Origin: an uncultured Verrucomicrobia subdivision 3 bacterium | Lineage (GTDB): Bacteria > Verrucomicrobiota > Verrucomicrobiia > Limisphaerales > UBA11358 | Reading direction: 5' to 3' | NCBI GenBank assembly: GCA_903889895.1 | Contig: CAISYZ010000251.1 | Location: forward strand, 1-44,199 | DNA: 44,199 bases | Part shown: one piece after another, positions 33,098 to 41,042 of the stretch | Numbering within the stretch: position 1 is the stretch's first letter | How the letters are laid out: every line of letters starts with the position of its first letter | Notes under the pieces: generated by a model | Told to the model about the DNA's origin: nothing | Databases searched by the model: none | What the model saw: only the letters and a program-made list of their open reading frames with translations | Translations under genes and position numbers: made by a program

Positions 33098-34065
33098 ACG
33101 AAACCGAACCAAATCCGCCGCCGGAAATCCGCGACCCGTGGATTGAAAAATTTCTCGCGCACTTGGCCACGGATCGCGGCGCGTCGGTTTACACGCAGCG
33201 AAATTACCAGCAGGCGCTGGTTGAATTTGCCCGCTGGCATTTGACAGAACGTAAATCGCCGGCGGTGTGGGAAAAACTTCAGCGCGATGATTTTCGGAGC
33301 TATCTGCGCTATCTGGGGCGGAATAATTTGAGTCGTGCGGCGACGGCGCTGCGGTTTTCCGCGCTGCGGACATTCTACAAATTTCTTATGCGTCACGGCG
33401 CGGTGGAAACCTTGCCGATCAAAAATCTGTCGCTGCCGAAAGCGCCGAATCGGCTACCGAAATTTCTGACGATTCAGCAGATGGCGGATTTGCTCGCCGC
33501 GCCGGCGAAATTGCTGGCGTCACAAAAAGATAAAACGGGGGCGGGCCGGCCGCTATCGGCGGAGGTTTGTCTGCGCGATGTCGCCGTGCTGGAGACGATT
33601 TATTCCTGCGGCCTGCGCGTGAGCGAGTTGTGCGGGTTGCGCGTGGACGACATCAATTTCAGCGAGCAAATCATCCGCGTGCGTGGCAAAGGCAAAAAGG
33701 AACGGCTCGTGCCAGTCGGCGAACCAGCATTGCGCACGATTCAAAGTTATTGGGATTCGTTGCTCGCGCCGCCCAACGCGGCGCAGCCGGTTTTTTGTGC
33801 GGACACGAAACGGCGTTCGCCACTGAATCGCATCCAACTCGCGCGGAGATTGAAAAATTATCTTATCATTGCCGGACTTGACCCGGCGCTGACCCCGCAC
33901 AAATTGCGGCACAGTTACGCGACGCACCTGCTGGACGCCGGCGCGGATCTGCGCAGCGTGCAGGAACTGCTTGGCCACGCGCACCTCATCACGACGCAGG
34001 TTTACACGCATGTTACCACCGAACGGTTGAAGAAGGCTTATGATGCGGCGCATCCAAGGGCGTGA
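33079..34065 (+). CDS. XerC/XerD-type tyrosine recombinase
   Basis: 328 residues. SAM-like N-terminal core-binding domain (about 20-110) and catalytic domain with the full set R180 (CGLRVSEL), K204 (RGKGKKER), H274 and R277 (HKLRHSYATHLL), H300 (LGHA) and the nucleophile Y309 (TTQVYTHV). Such enzymes resolve chromosome dimers at dif. No dif-like site was found here, and no integrase neighbourhood exists, so this is a housekeeping Xer rather than a mobile-element enzyme. The insert KLLASQKDKTGAGRPLSAE (145-163) before the first catalytic Arg is longer than in E. coli XerC or XerD. Starts at GTG 33079 or TTG 33094. Confidence 0.9.
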   Translation: MPRRSLNETEPNPPPEIRDPWIEKFLAHLATDRGASVYTQRNYQQALVEFARWHLTERKSPAVWEKLQRDDFRSYLRYLGRNNLSRAATALRFSALRTFYKFLMRHGAVETLPIKNLSLPKAPNRLPKFLTIQQMADLLAAPAKLLASQKDKTGAGRPLSAEVCLRDVAVLETIYSCGLRVSELCGLRVDDINFSEQIIRVRGKGKKERLVPVGEPALRTIQSYWDSLLAPPNAAQPVFCADTKRRSPLNRIQLARRLKNYLIIAGLDPALTPHKLRHSYATHLLDAGADLRSVQELLGHAHLITTQVYTHVTTERLKKAYDAAHPRA

Positions 34066-34238
34066 TGCATTGAATTGCTGAAGGGTTATACTAATTATTT
34101 AACGGTTCGCAGGGACGCTCGCCCCAACAAACGCCAGAAAAGTTTGTGACAATTTCTGCAAAGGATTTTTAATTGTCTTTCCAGACTTCCGGCGCAAAAT
34201 CAAAGCTTGGAGAATTTCTCCAAAAGGTTTTTGAAAAA

Positions 34239-35972
34239 ATGAAAATTGATTTTGCTTTTCGTCCTAAGCTCGTCGAGACGCTGAAGAATTATTCAGCGCA
34301 GAATTTTTTTGCGGATTTGAACGCTGGCATTGTGGTTGGCATTGTGGCGCTGCCGTTGTCTCTGGCGCTCGCGATTGCGTCGGGCCTGTCGAATCCGGCC
34401 ATTGGTTTGTTCACGGCGATCATCGGCGGATTGCTGGTGTCGCTGTTCGGCGGGTCGCGCGTGCAGATCGGCGGGCCGGCGGGCGCGTTCGTGCCGCTGC
34501 TCGCGCCGATCGTGATGGTGCACGGGCCGGAGGCGCTGGTGGTGTGCGCGTTCATGGCGGGCGTGATTTTGTTTGTGCTGGGCGCCACGCGGCTCGGCGT
34601 GATGATCAAATACATTCCGTTTCCGGTCGTCACTGGTTTCACGAGCGGCATCGCGATCATCATCATGAGCACGCAAATCAAAGATTTTTTTGGGCTGTCG
34701 GAAACGCTGCCGTCGGAATTTTTGGGCAAGCTGAAAACCTTTCTCTACGACAAATCAGCGGACGGCCAACTCGCTTTCCAACCGCACTTTAATTTGAATG
34801 TGGCGACAGTTTTATTGGCAACGGTTTGCACGCTGGCGATTTGGTATTGGCCGAAGAAGCTCGGAAAATTTTTGCCGGGTTCGATGGCGGTGGTGGTGGT
34901 CGCGACGCTCGGCGAGGTGTTTTTCCACCTGAACGGAAATTTTTCCATTGCGACGCTGGGCTCACGGTTTGGAGATTTGCCACGCACGCTGCCGGTGCCG
35001 CATTGGCCGGCGCTGTCGCTGGAGGCGTGGCAAGCACTGGTGCCGGCGGCGATGACCATCGCGGTGCTGGGCGCGATCGAATCGCTGCTGTCGGCGGTGG
35101 TGGCGGACGGCATGATTGACGACCGGCATGATTCGAACCAGGAATTGATGGGGCAGGGCATCGCGAACATGGCGATGGGAATTTTCGGCGGAATGCCCTG
35201 CACCGGCGTCATCGCGCGCACGGCGACGAACGTGCGCAGCGGCGGACGCACGCCAGTGGCGGGCATTGTTCACGCGGTGACGGTGCTGGTGATTTTGCTG
35301 GTGGCCGCGCCACTGGCAAAAAATATTCCGCTGGCGGCGCTGGCGGCGGTGCTGGTGGTGGTTTCGGTGCGCATGGGCGAATGGCATCAGTTTGTGCGGC
35401 TGAACCGCTGGCCGAAAAGCGACGTGATGGTTTTTCTCTGCGCGTTTTTTCTGACGGTGATTTTGGATCTGCCAACGGCGGTGGGCGCGTCGCTGATCCT
35501 AGCTTCGGCGCTGATGGTGAAGCGTCTCGCGCAAACGGCGAATGTGGAAGCGGATCCGGAGGTGACGCAGGGCGATTCCGCGAGCCAGCAAGTCGGTGGC
35601 AAAAAAATTCCTGACGGTGTGATGGTGTTTCGCATTTTTGGGGCATTCTTTTTTGGCGCGGCGGATAAATTGGAAAGTTCGCTGCGGAGCGCGGGCGAGT
35701 TGCCGGACGTGCTGATTTTGCGGATGCGCGATGCGCTGGCACTGGATGCGACGGGAATTGATGCGCTGGAAGATTTGCTGGAGAAATTACGGAAGAAGAA
35801 AAAAGAGTTGGTCTTGTGCGGACCGCATTCGCAGCCGCTGTTCGCGCTGACGCGGGCGGGTTTCATGGACAAAATCGGCGAGCACAACGTCTGCGGTGAC
35901 ATGGAAAGTTCGCTCGCGCGGGCGCGGCAGCTGATTGAGTCAAAGAAAAATAAAAAAGTTATTGACAGCTAA
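34239..35972 (+). CDS. SulP-family anion transporter with STAS domain
   Basis: About 577 residues from ATG 34239 (MKIDFAFRPKLVETLKNYS, the usual SulP opening); a TTG at 34173 would add 22 residues. Ten or more membrane helices follow, with the family blocks FADLNAGIVVGIVALPLSLA and GGSRVQIGGPAGAFVPLLAP, and VTGFTSGIAIIIM. A cytoplasmic STAS domain occupies the last 110 residues (ILRMRDALALDATGIDALED). SulP proteins carry sulfate, bicarbonate or other anions; the substrate cannot be read here. The last codons overlap the -35 of the promoter for tRNA-Thr and tuf. Confidence 0.9.
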   Translation: MKIDFAFRPKLVETLKNYSAQNFFADLNAGIVVGIVALPLSLALAIASGLSNPAIGLFTAIIGGLLVSLFGGSRVQIGGPAGAFVPLLAPIVMVHGPEALVVCAFMAGVILFVLGATRLGVMIKYIPFPVVTGFTSGIAIIIMSTQIKDFFGLSETLPSEFLGKLKTFLYDKSADGQLAFQPHFNLNVATVLLATVCTLAIWYWPKKLGKFLPGSMAVVVVATLGEVFFHLNGNFSIATLGSRFGDLPRTLPVPHWPALSLEAWQALVPAAMTIAVLGAIESLLSAVVADGMIDDRHDSNQELMGQGIANMAMGIFGGMPCTGVIARTATNVRSGGRTPVAGIVHAVTVLVILLVAAPLAKNIPLAALAAVLVVVSVRMGEWHQFVRLNRWPKSDVMVFLCAFFLTVILDLPTAVGASLILASALMVKRLAQTANVEADPEVTQGDSASQQVGGKKIPDGVMVFRIFGAFFFGAADKLESSLRSAGELPDVLILRMRDALALDATGIDALEDLLEKLRKKKKELVLCGPHSQPLFALTRAGFMDKIGEHNVCGDMESSLARARQLIESKKNKKVIDS

Positions 35973-35989
35973 CCCCAAATTGTTAGTTT
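35962..35989 (+). promoter_or_regulatory. Promoter of the tRNA-Thr/tuf transcript
   Basis: A perfect TTGACA (35962-35967), 16 bases, TAGTTT (35984-35989). The start is expected near 35996. It is the strongest -35 in the window, as would suit a growth-rate gene cluster, and overlaps the 3' end of the SulP gene. Confidence 0.6.
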
Positions 35990-35995
35990 GCCAGT

Positions 35996-36108
35996 GTCAG
36001 AGCCGTAAAAATTCAAATACCGAAACCCTCTCTATTTCGGAAGAAAGCCGAGAGGGTTGGTTTTTTGTCGTTTTACGAATCGGGTTTTGAACATTAAATT
36101 TTCTGGAT
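35996..36108 (+). promoter_or_regulatory. Structured leader upstream of tRNA-Thr and tuf
   Basis: A 110-base leader with two competing or interlocked helices. CCGAAA (36020-36025) pairs with TTTCGG (36035-36040), enclosing CCCTCTC (36026-36032), which itself pairs with GAGAGGG (36050-36056). Both together form an H-type pseudoknot; alone, the second helix extended by two A-T pairs makes a terminator stem before a T tract. Confidence 0.5.
36024..36068 (+). terminator. Terminator or attenuator hairpin between the promoter and tRNA-Thr
   Basis: AACCCTCTC (36024-36032) pairs with GAGAGGGTT (36050-36058) over a 17-base loop, followed by GG and six Ts. It could end SulP transcripts, attenuate tuf transcripts, or both. 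Confidence 0.65.
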
Positions 36109-36184
36109 GCCCAAGTAGCTCAGTTGGTAGAGCACGTCCTTGGTAAGGACGAGGTCATCAGTTCAATCCTGATCTTGGGCTCCA
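36109..36184 (+). tRNA. tRNA-Thr (anticodon GGT)
   Basis: 76 bases including encoded CCA. Acceptor GCCCAAG/CTTGGGC, D arm GCTC...GAGC, anticodon stem CGTCC/GGACG with loop TTGGTAA, T arm ATCAG-TTCAATC-CTGAT, discriminator T. It lies 38 bases before tuf, so it is probably processed from the tuf transcript. Confidence 0.97.
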
Positions 36185-36222
36185 GTTAAAACAAAAACGA
36201 AAACAGCAACACACGAAATCAC

Positions 36223-37410
36223 ATGGCCAAAGAGCAATTTCAGAGAACCAAACCGCACGTCAACGTCGGCACCATCGGTCACGTCGACCATGGTAAGTCC
36301 ACCTTGACCGCCGCCATCGTTGCGGTGCAAAACCGCAAAGGTATGGCGCCCTTAATCGAATACAAGGACATCACCAAAGGTGGCACCGTCCGTGACGAAA
36401 CGAAGACCGTGACCATCGCGGTTTCGCACGTCGAATATGAATCTCCCAAGCGCCATTACGCGCACGTTGATTGCCCTGGTCACGCGGATTATGTGAAGAA
36501 CATGATCACTGGTGCCGCGCAGATGGACGGCGCGATTCTCGTGGTAAGCGCAGCGGACGGCCCGATGCCGCAAACCCGCGAACACATTTTGCTCGCCCGC
36601 CAGGTCGGTGTGCCGAGCATCATCGTTTGCTTGAACAAGGTTGACTTGGCTGATGCTGACTTGCTCGAGCTGATCGAAATGGAAATTCGTGAGTTGCTCA
36701 CGAAGTATGGTTTCCCCGGCGACAAGACGCCCATCGTTCGCGCTTCTGCCACTGCCGCCTTGGCTGGCAAGCCGGAAGGTGAAAAGGCCATCGCTGATTT
36801 GCTCGAAGCGCTGGACAGCTTTATCCCTGATCCGACCCGCGAAATTGACAAGCCGTTTCTGATGTGCGTCGAAGACGTGTTCACGATTGAAGGTCGTGGG
36901 ACGGTTGTGACCGGTCGCGTCGAGCGCGGCATCTTGAAGAAGATGGAAGAAGTTGAAATCGTCGGTTTGAAGGACACGCGCAAGACGGTTGCGACTGACA
37001 TCGAAATGTTCCGCAAGCTGCTTGATTCTGCGAGCGCTGGCGACAACGTTGGTGTGTTGCTCCGTAGCACGACCAAAGACGAAGTGGAGCGCGGCATGGT
37101 TTTGGCCAAGCCTGGCTCCATCAAGCCGCACACCAAGTTCAAGGGTGAAGTCTATGTTTTGACCAAGGATGAAGGTGGTCGTCACACGCCGTTCTTCACC
37201 AATTACCGTCCGCAATTTTATTTCCGCACCTCCGATGTGACTGGCACGCTCACGTTGCCGGCCGGCGTTGAAATGGTGATGCCGGGCGACAACGTCTCGG
37301 TGGAAGTTGAATTGCAGAAGTCGGTCGCGATGGAAAAAGGTCTCAAGTTCGCGATTCGCGAAGGCGGCCGCACCATCGGTTCCGGCATTGTGGTGGAAGT
37401 CATCGCCTAA
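36223..37410 (+). CDS. tuf: Elongation factor Tu
   Basis: GTPase that brings aminoacyl-tRNA to the ribosome. 395 residues, full length. G1 GHVDHGKS at 19-26, switch I region with [21 protein letters not shown]3 [13 protein letters not shown]4 NKVDLAD and G5-like region VRASATAAL; domains 2 and 3 are complete, ending [15 protein letters not shown]. The usual GITI of switch I reads KTVTIA here, a normal range of variation. There is no Shine-Dalgarno sequence before the ATG; the upstream region is A-rich. Codon use is distinctly less GC-rich than the flanks, as is usual for highly expressed genes. Confidence 0.98.
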   Translation: MAKEQFQRTKPHVNVGTIGHVDHGKSTLTAAIVAVQNRKGMAPLIEYKDITKGGTVRDETKTVTIAVSHVEYESPKRHYAHVDCPGHADYVKNMITGAAQMDGAILVVSAADGPMPQTREHILLARQVGVPSIIVCLNKVDLADADLLELIEMEIRELLTKYGFPGDKTPIVRASATAALAGKPEGEKAIADLLEALDSFIPDPTREIDKPFLMCVEDVFTIEGRGTVVTGRVERGILKKMEEVEIVGLKDTRKTVATDIEMFRKLLDSASAGDNVGVLLRSTTKDEVERGMVLAKPGSIKPHTKFKGEVYVLTKDEGGRHTPFFTNYRPQFYFRTSDVTGTLTLPAGVEMVMPGDNVSVEVELQKSVAMEKGLKFAIREGGRTIGSGIVVEVIA

Positions 37411-37425
37411 TGGCGTAGCAGTTTT

Positions 37426-37463
37426 GGGAGCGCGGAGTTTGAACCTCCGTGCTCCCTTCTTGT
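37426..37463 (+). terminator. 12-bp hairpin after tuf, weak terminator or processing site
   Basis: GGGAGCGCGGAG (37426-37437), loop TTTGAAC, CTCCGTGCTCCC (37445-37456): a perfect 12-bp stem with one G-U pair. The following TTCTTGT is a poor T tract, so read-through into the tRNAs and secE is likely. Confidence 0.6.
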
Positions 37464-37492
37464 CCGTAGATGCGGCGGTGTTTTGGACGGTT

Positions 37493-37568
37493 ACGGCAGT
37501 AGCTCAATTGGTAGAGTAGTGGTCTCCAAAACCATTGGTTGCAGGTTCAAGTCCTGCCTGCCGTGCCA
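37493..37568 (+). tRNA. tRNA-Trp (anticodon CCA)
   Basis: 76 bases including encoded CCA. Acceptor ACGGCAG/CTGCCGT, anticodon stem GTGGT/ACCAT with loop CTCCAAA, T arm GCAGG-TTCAAGT-CCTGC, discriminator G. tRNA-Trp between tuf and secE is a common bacterial arrangement. Confidence 0.97.
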
Positions 37569-37579
37569 GTCTGCTAGAT

Positions 37580-37669
37580 GGAGAGGTGGCAGAGTGGTCT
37601 ATCGCGGCGGTCTTGAAAACCGCTTTAGGCGAAAGCCTAACGGGGGTTCGAATCCCTCCCTCTCCGCCA
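37580..37669 (+). tRNA. tRNA-Ser (anticodon TGA)
   Basis: 90 bases including encoded CCA. Acceptor GGAGAGG/CCTCTCC, anticodon stem GCGGT/ACCGC with loop CTTGAAA, a long variable arm TTAGGCGAAAGCCTAA typical of class II tRNA-Ser, T arm GGGGG-TTCGAAT-CCCTC. It lies 11 bases after tRNA-Trp and 12 before secE. Confidence 0.97.
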
Positions 37670-37681
37670 TAATTATATTTT

Positions 37682-38005
37682 GTGAACAACTGGACACACA
37701 TTGCAATCTGGGCGGTGGTCATTGGCGCGGTGTTCGGCTACCTCTGGTGGCAGGGACAAATTCAGCGCTTGGCTGTATATGTCGCGGAGACGCGCGAAGA
37801 ATTGAAAAAGTGCGCTTGGCCGAGTTGGGAAGAATTGAAGGGCTCAACCGCGCTTATAATAATCATGGTGGCACTGCTTGGGGGCTATATCGTGGTAGTG
37901 GATTTGGCCCTTTATAAAACCGCCTTCAGTCCGCTGGTGCTGGTGATTGTCATGGCTGCGGGCTATGGCGTGTGGCGGGTAATTCAGTCCGGCGGCAATA
38001 AATAA
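37682..38005 (+). CDS. secE: Protein translocase subunit SecE
   Basis: Essential small subunit of the SecYEG channel. 107 residues, starting with GTG. A first hydrophobic segment (about 5-22, HIAIWAVVIGAVFGYLWW), the conserved amphipathic stretch VAETREELKKCAWPSWEEL, then two further hydrophobic segments (about 55-75 and 82-100), so three membrane segments as in E. coli. It begins 12 bases after tRNA-Ser, so tRNA processing would leave a very short 5' end. It is followed by nusG eight bases later. Confidence 0.95.
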   Translation: MNNWTHIAIWAVVIGAVFGYLWWQGQIQRLAVYVAETREELKKCAWPSWEELKGSTALIIIMVALLGGYIVVVDLALYKTAFSPLVLVIVMAAGYGVWRVIQSGGNK

Positions 38006-38013
38006 TCAATTTC

Positions 38014-38559
38014 ATGCTAAACCAGTGGTTCATCATCCAGACGCTTTCTGGCCAGGAAAACAAGGTCAAGGAAAGCATCGAAAAGCGGATCAAGGCCGAC
38101 GAGATGGAGGAATTCATCAAGGAAGTCATGGTGCCAATGGAGAAGGTTGTTGAAGTTCGCAACCAGAAAAAAACGGTCACCAACCGCAAATTGTGGCCGG
38201 GCTATGTTTTTGTGGACATGGTGCTGCTCGACGACGACAAGCGTGTCATCGAAAAGCCTTGGTATTTTATCCGTGAGACGCAGGGCGTCATCGGTTTCTT
38301 GAGCGATCCGCCGCAACCGACGCCGACCGAGGAAGTGGATGCCATCAAGGTTCAGATTTCTGCCTCGGAAGAAACTGAAAAACCGAAAGTCAATTTTGCC
38401 GTTGGTGAAACCATCAAGATTAACAACGGTCCGTTCCTGAATTTCAGCGGTGTAATCCAAGAAATTGATCCGGAACGCGGCAAGCTGAAGGTGGAAGTCA
38501 ACATTTTCGGTCGCAATACTCCGGTTGAACTTGAGTATTGGCAGGTGGAAAAGACCTGA
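38014..38559 (+). CDS. nusG: Transcription termination/antitermination factor NusG
   Basis: Couples RNA polymerase to ribosomes and Rho. 181 residues. NGN domain with QWFIIQTLSGQENKVKESIE and NRKLWPGYVFVDMVL, then WYFIRETQGVIGFLS, and a C-terminal KOW domain (about 128-181: VGETIKINNGPFLNFSGVIQ and EIDPERGKLKVEVNIFGR). No insert domain is visible. It follows secE closely and has no Shine-Dalgarno sequence. Confidence 0.97.
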   Translation: MLNQWFIIQTLSGQENKVKESIEKRIKADEMEEFIKEVMVPMEKVVEVRNQKKTVTNRKLWPGYVFVDMVLLDDDKRVIEKPWYFIRETQGVIGFLSDPPQPTPTEEVDAIKVQISASEETEKPKVNFAVGETIKINNGPFLNFSGVIQEIDPERGKLKVEVNIFGRNTPVELEYWQVEKT

Positions 38560-38618
38560 TACAATTTTCAACCGGCTAATAAGTGCGGTTGAGCGGATTT
38601 ATTTTTAAATAGAATTTT

Positions 38619-39044
38619 ATGGCAAAGAAAATTACAGGACAGATTAAATTGCAGATTGCGGCCGGTCAGGCAAATCCAGCGCCGCCCGTCGGCCCCGCGC
38701 TCGGTCAGCACGGCGTGAACATCATGGGCTTCTGCAAAGAATTTAACGCCGCGACCAAGAATGACGCCGGCTTGATTATTCCCGTGGTCATCACGGTGTA
38801 TCAGGACAAGTCGTTCACGTTCATCACCAAGTCGCCGCCTGCGTCCGTGCTGCTCAAGAAAGCCGCCGGCATTACCGCTGGCAGCAAGACGCCGAACAAG
38901 GACAAAGTCGGCAAGGTCACGCGCAAGCAGATTTTGGATATCGTGAAAATGAAGTCCAAGGATATCAACGTAAATTCTGAAGATGCCGCTGTGAAGCTTA
39001 TCGCAGGCACGGCGCGCAGCATGGGAATTGAAGTTGTCGGTTAA
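38619..39044 (+). CDS. rplK: 50S ribosomal protein L11
   Basis: Component of the GTPase-associated centre, bound to 23S rRNA. 141 residues, normal. [20 protein letters not shown] and [15 protein letters not shown] carry the proline-rich thiostrepton-side N-terminal domain; the RNA-binding C-terminal domain ends [14 protein letters not shown]. The gap of 59 bases from nusG is AT-rich and contains a loose promoter-like pair (TTGAGC, TAGAAT) too close to the ATG to be convincing. Confidence 0.97.
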   Translation: MAKKITGQIKLQIAAGQANPAPPVGPALGQHGVNIMGFCKEFNAATKNDAGLIIPVVITVYQDKSFTFITKSPPASVLLKKAAGITAGSKTPNKDKVGKVTRKQILDIVKMKSKDINVNSEDAAVKLIAGTARSMGIEVVG

Positions 39045-39099
39045 TACAAACAAACAATCGCGGGAGGGCCGAAAGCCCGATTGCACCGCACCAACATAA

Positions 39100-39792
39100 A
39101 TGCCCAGCAAAAGATACAAGAAGGCGCTTGAAGTCGTGGACGGCAAAAAAGCCTACGCACTCAAGGAAGCCGTTGGCGTGCTCGCCAAATTCCCCAAAGC
39201 CAAGTTTAACGAGACCATTGACCTCGCGTTCCGCCTCGGTGTTGATCCGAAGCAGTCTGACCAGATGGTTCGCGGCACGGTTCCGTTGCCTCACGGCAGC
39301 GGCAAGCTCGTGCGCGTGCTCGTTTTCGCCAAAGGCGCGGCGGCCGATGCGGCCAAAGCTGCCGGTGCGGAAAACGTTGGCTTTGAAGACATGATTGCCA
39401 AGTGCAATTCTGGCTGGTCTGATTTTGATGTTGCCGTGGCCACGCCCGAAGCGATGGTGGAAGTCCGCAAACTCGGCAAGGTTCTTGGACCGCGCGGCTT
39501 GATGCCGAATCCGAAGACCGGCACCGTGACCGACGACACCGCGAAAGCCGTGAAGGAAGTCAAGGCGGGTCGCGTTGAGTTCAAGGTGGACAAGGCCGGC
39601 AACGTCCACGTTATCGTTGGCAAGGCCTCGTTCAAGCCGGAACAGCTTGAGGAAAACGCCCGTGCTGTAATCGAGGCCGTCGCCAAGGCGCGCCCGAACA
39701 GCATCAAGGGAACCTATATCAATTCTTGCACGCTCTCGGCGACGATGAGTCCGCCCGTCCGTGTGGATGTCCGTGAATTCGTAACCAACTAA
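39100..39792 (+). CDS. rplA: 50S ribosomal protein L1
   Basis: L1-stalk protein, and in many bacteria the translational repressor of the L11-L1 operon. 230 residues, full length. AVGVLAKFPKAKFNETIDLA, VRGTVPLPHGSGK, GPRGLMPNPKTGTV and KGTYINSCTLSATMSP are typical. No clear L1-binding mimic was found before rplK by eye. Its stop overlaps the Shine-Dalgarno sequence of rplJ, so the two are likely coupled and there is no room for an L10 leader between them. Confidence 0.97.
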   Translation: MPSKRYKKALEVVDGKKAYALKEAVGVLAKFPKAKFNETIDLAFRLGVDPKQSDQMVRGTVPLPHGSGKLVRVLVFAKGAAADAAKAAGAENVGFEDMIAKCNSGWSDFDVAVATPEAMVEVRKLGKVLGPRGLMPNPKTGTVTDDTAKAVKEVKAGRVEFKVDKAGNVHVIVGKASFKPEQLEENARAVIEAVAKARPNSIKGTYINSCTLSATMSPPVRVDVREFVTN

Positions 39793-39797
39793 AGGAG
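39792..39797 (+). promoter_or_regulatory. Shine-Dalgarno sequence of rplJ
   Basis: AAGGAG, nine bases before ATG 39807, overlapping the rplA stop codon. It is one of few clear sites in the window. Confidence 0.75.
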
Positions 39798-39806
39798 ATT
39801 TGAGCC

Positions 39807-40295
39807 ATGCGTGCTGAAAAGAAATTATTGACGAGTGAATATGTCGCCCGGTTGAACGCCTCGCCGTTCTTCATCGTGGCTGGCTATCAAGGTTTGAAAG
39901 TCGCGCACCTCTCCGAGTTGCGCAAACGCCTGAAGCAGGCCGGTGCCGAAATCCACGTTGTGAAGAACACCGTGTTTAACGTCGCCGCAAAGGAAGCGGG
40001 CATCGGTGATTTGAACGGCAGTCTCGCCGGACAAGTCGCCGTCGTGACCGGCAACAAGGACATTTTCGTCGCCGCGAAGGCGTTGAAAAATTTTGCGGCT
40101 GAGTTCGACAAGCTGAAAATCAAGTTCGGTTTCTTGGACAGCAAGCGCGTGGAGCCGGCGACGCTCATGGCGTATGCCGATTTGCCGAGCCTCGAAGTGC
40201 TGCGCGCAAAACTCCTCGGCCTGTTCAACGCACCCGGAACCAAAATCGCGGCGGTCATCAAGGCCAAGGCGGAAAAAGTCGAACAACCGGCTTAA
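39807..40295 (+). CDS. rplJ: 50S ribosomal protein L10
   Basis: Base of the L7/L12 stalk. 162 residues, slightly short of the usual 165-175. RAEKKLLTSEYVARLNASPF, then VAHLSELRKRLKQAGAEIHVVKNTV; the C-terminal helix LLGLFNAPGTKIAAVIKAKA binds L7/L12 dimers. In E. coli the L10-L12 complex represses from a leader before rplJ; here only 14 bases separate rplA and rplJ, so that leader is absent in this form. Confidence 0.96.
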   Translation: MRAEKKLLTSEYVARLNASPFFIVAGYQGLKVAHLSELRKRLKQAGAEIHVVKNTVFNVAAKEAGIGDLNGSLAGQVAVVTGNKDIFVAAKALKNFAAEFDKLKIKFGFLDSKRVEPATLMAYADLPSLEVLRAKLLGLFNAPGTKIAAVIKAKAEKVEQPA

Positions 40296-40313
40296 ACAAT
40301 TTCCGGTTTGGGG

Positions 40314-40335
40314 TTTCAAATTTGAAATTTCAAAT
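40314..40335 (+). repeat. AT palindrome in the rplJ-rplL gap
   Basis: Two overlapping perfect palindromes: TTTCAAATTTGAAA (40314-40327) and ATTTGAAATTTCAAAT (40320-40335). The 153-base gap is wider than usual for rplJ-rplL. The word ATTTCAAAT is shared with the first insertion in the MidA-type gene. Confidence 0.6.
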
Positions 40336-40448
40336 CGGATTCAAACAAACAACCAAAACGTAAATCGTCGGTTCGCGAGCTGTGAACTGAAAATTGCCGG
40401 GGCGCCGGCAGACGACGAGACGACAACAAAGAAAGCAAAAGTAAAGTT

Positions 40449-40835
40449 ATGGCAGACCTCGGAAATCTCGTGGAAGAATTGAGCAAGTTGACGGTCATCG
40501 AAGCCGCCGACCTCGTGAAACAACTGGAAACCAAGTGGGGCGTTTCCGCCGCGGCCTCGGTCGCGGTGGCGGCTCCGGGCGCCGCCGGTGGTGCCGCCGC
40601 TCCGGCCGCTGAAGCGCAGACCACGTTTGACGTGATTCTCGTTTCCGTTCCGGCGGACAAGAAGATCGCCGCGATCAAGGCGGTGCGCGAAGTCAAGGCC
40701 GGCATGGGTCTCGCCGAAGCGAAAGCTTTGGTCGAAGGCGCGCCGAAGCCGTTGCTCGAAGGTGCGAACAAGGCCGACGCCGACGCCGCCAAGAAGAAGC
40801 TCGAAGAAGCTGGCGCGAAGGTTGAAGTCAAGTAA
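40449..40835 (+). CDS. rplL: 50S ribosomal protein L7/L12
   Basis: Stalk protein that recruits translational GTPases. 128 residues. N-terminal dimerisation helix [20 protein letters not shown], an Ala/Gly/Pro hinge (about 37-58), and the C-terminal domain [20 protein letters not shown] with [14 protein letters not shown]. The ATG has no Shine-Dalgarno sequence; the preceding region is A-rich. A hairpin follows the stop before rpoB. Confidence 0.97.
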   Translation: MADLGNLVEELSKLTVIEAADLVKQLETKWGVSAAASVAVAAPGAAGGAAAPAAEAQTTFDVILVSVPADKKIAAIKAVREVKAGMGLAEAKALVEGAPKPLLEGANKADADAAKKKLEEAGAKVEVK

Positions 40836-40848
40836 TTCGTCCGTTTAC

Positions 40849-40875
40849 GGGGCGGCGGCGTGTTGCCGTCGCCCC
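40849..40875 (+). terminator. Hairpin between rplL and rpoB, likely attenuator or RNase III site
   Basis: GGGGCGGCGGC (40849-40859), loop GTGTT, GCCGTCGCCCC (40865-40875): 11 bp with one G-U pair and no real T tract. It sits where E. coli has a partial terminator and processing site that lowers rpoB relative to rplL. Confidence 0.7.
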
Positions 40876-41042
40876 ATTTCATCCCCGCGAAAGGCGGGAA
40901 TATTTGCAAAGTTTTATCAGGTAGCACAGTCGGTTGTTGGTTTGGCAAGCTGGCCGCGAATGAACGCGGCGGGCTTGCCTTGTGTCGTTAAGTGAAAATT
41001 CCGGTGCGGCGGGTTGCCGCGCCAAAAAAAAGAAAGCCAAAA

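Noticed and set aside
31769..33373. 534-codon open frame opposite the PaaK-like gene
   Set aside because: The sense strand has the adenylating-enzyme motifs; the antisense product is Arg/Ala/His-rich and unrecognisable.
33079..34065. Xer recombinase as a sign of an integrated element
   Set aside because: No attachment-site duplication, tRNA target, phage gene or composition shift surrounds it, and it is embedded in a run of chromosomal genes.
34066..34172. Possible dif site or small RNA after the Xer gene
   Set aside because: No 28-base two-arm dif pattern and no stable fold seen; only a GC-rich word (CGCAGGGACGCTCGCCCC) that looks like another degenerate repeat.
37483..37917. Open frame across the two tRNAs and secE
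   Set aside because: It runs through two well-formed tRNA genes and is out of frame with secE.
38565..38615. Promoter-like TTGAGC/TAGAAT before rplK
   Set aside because: The spacer is 15 and the -10 ends three bases before the ATG, so transcription would start inside the coding sequence.
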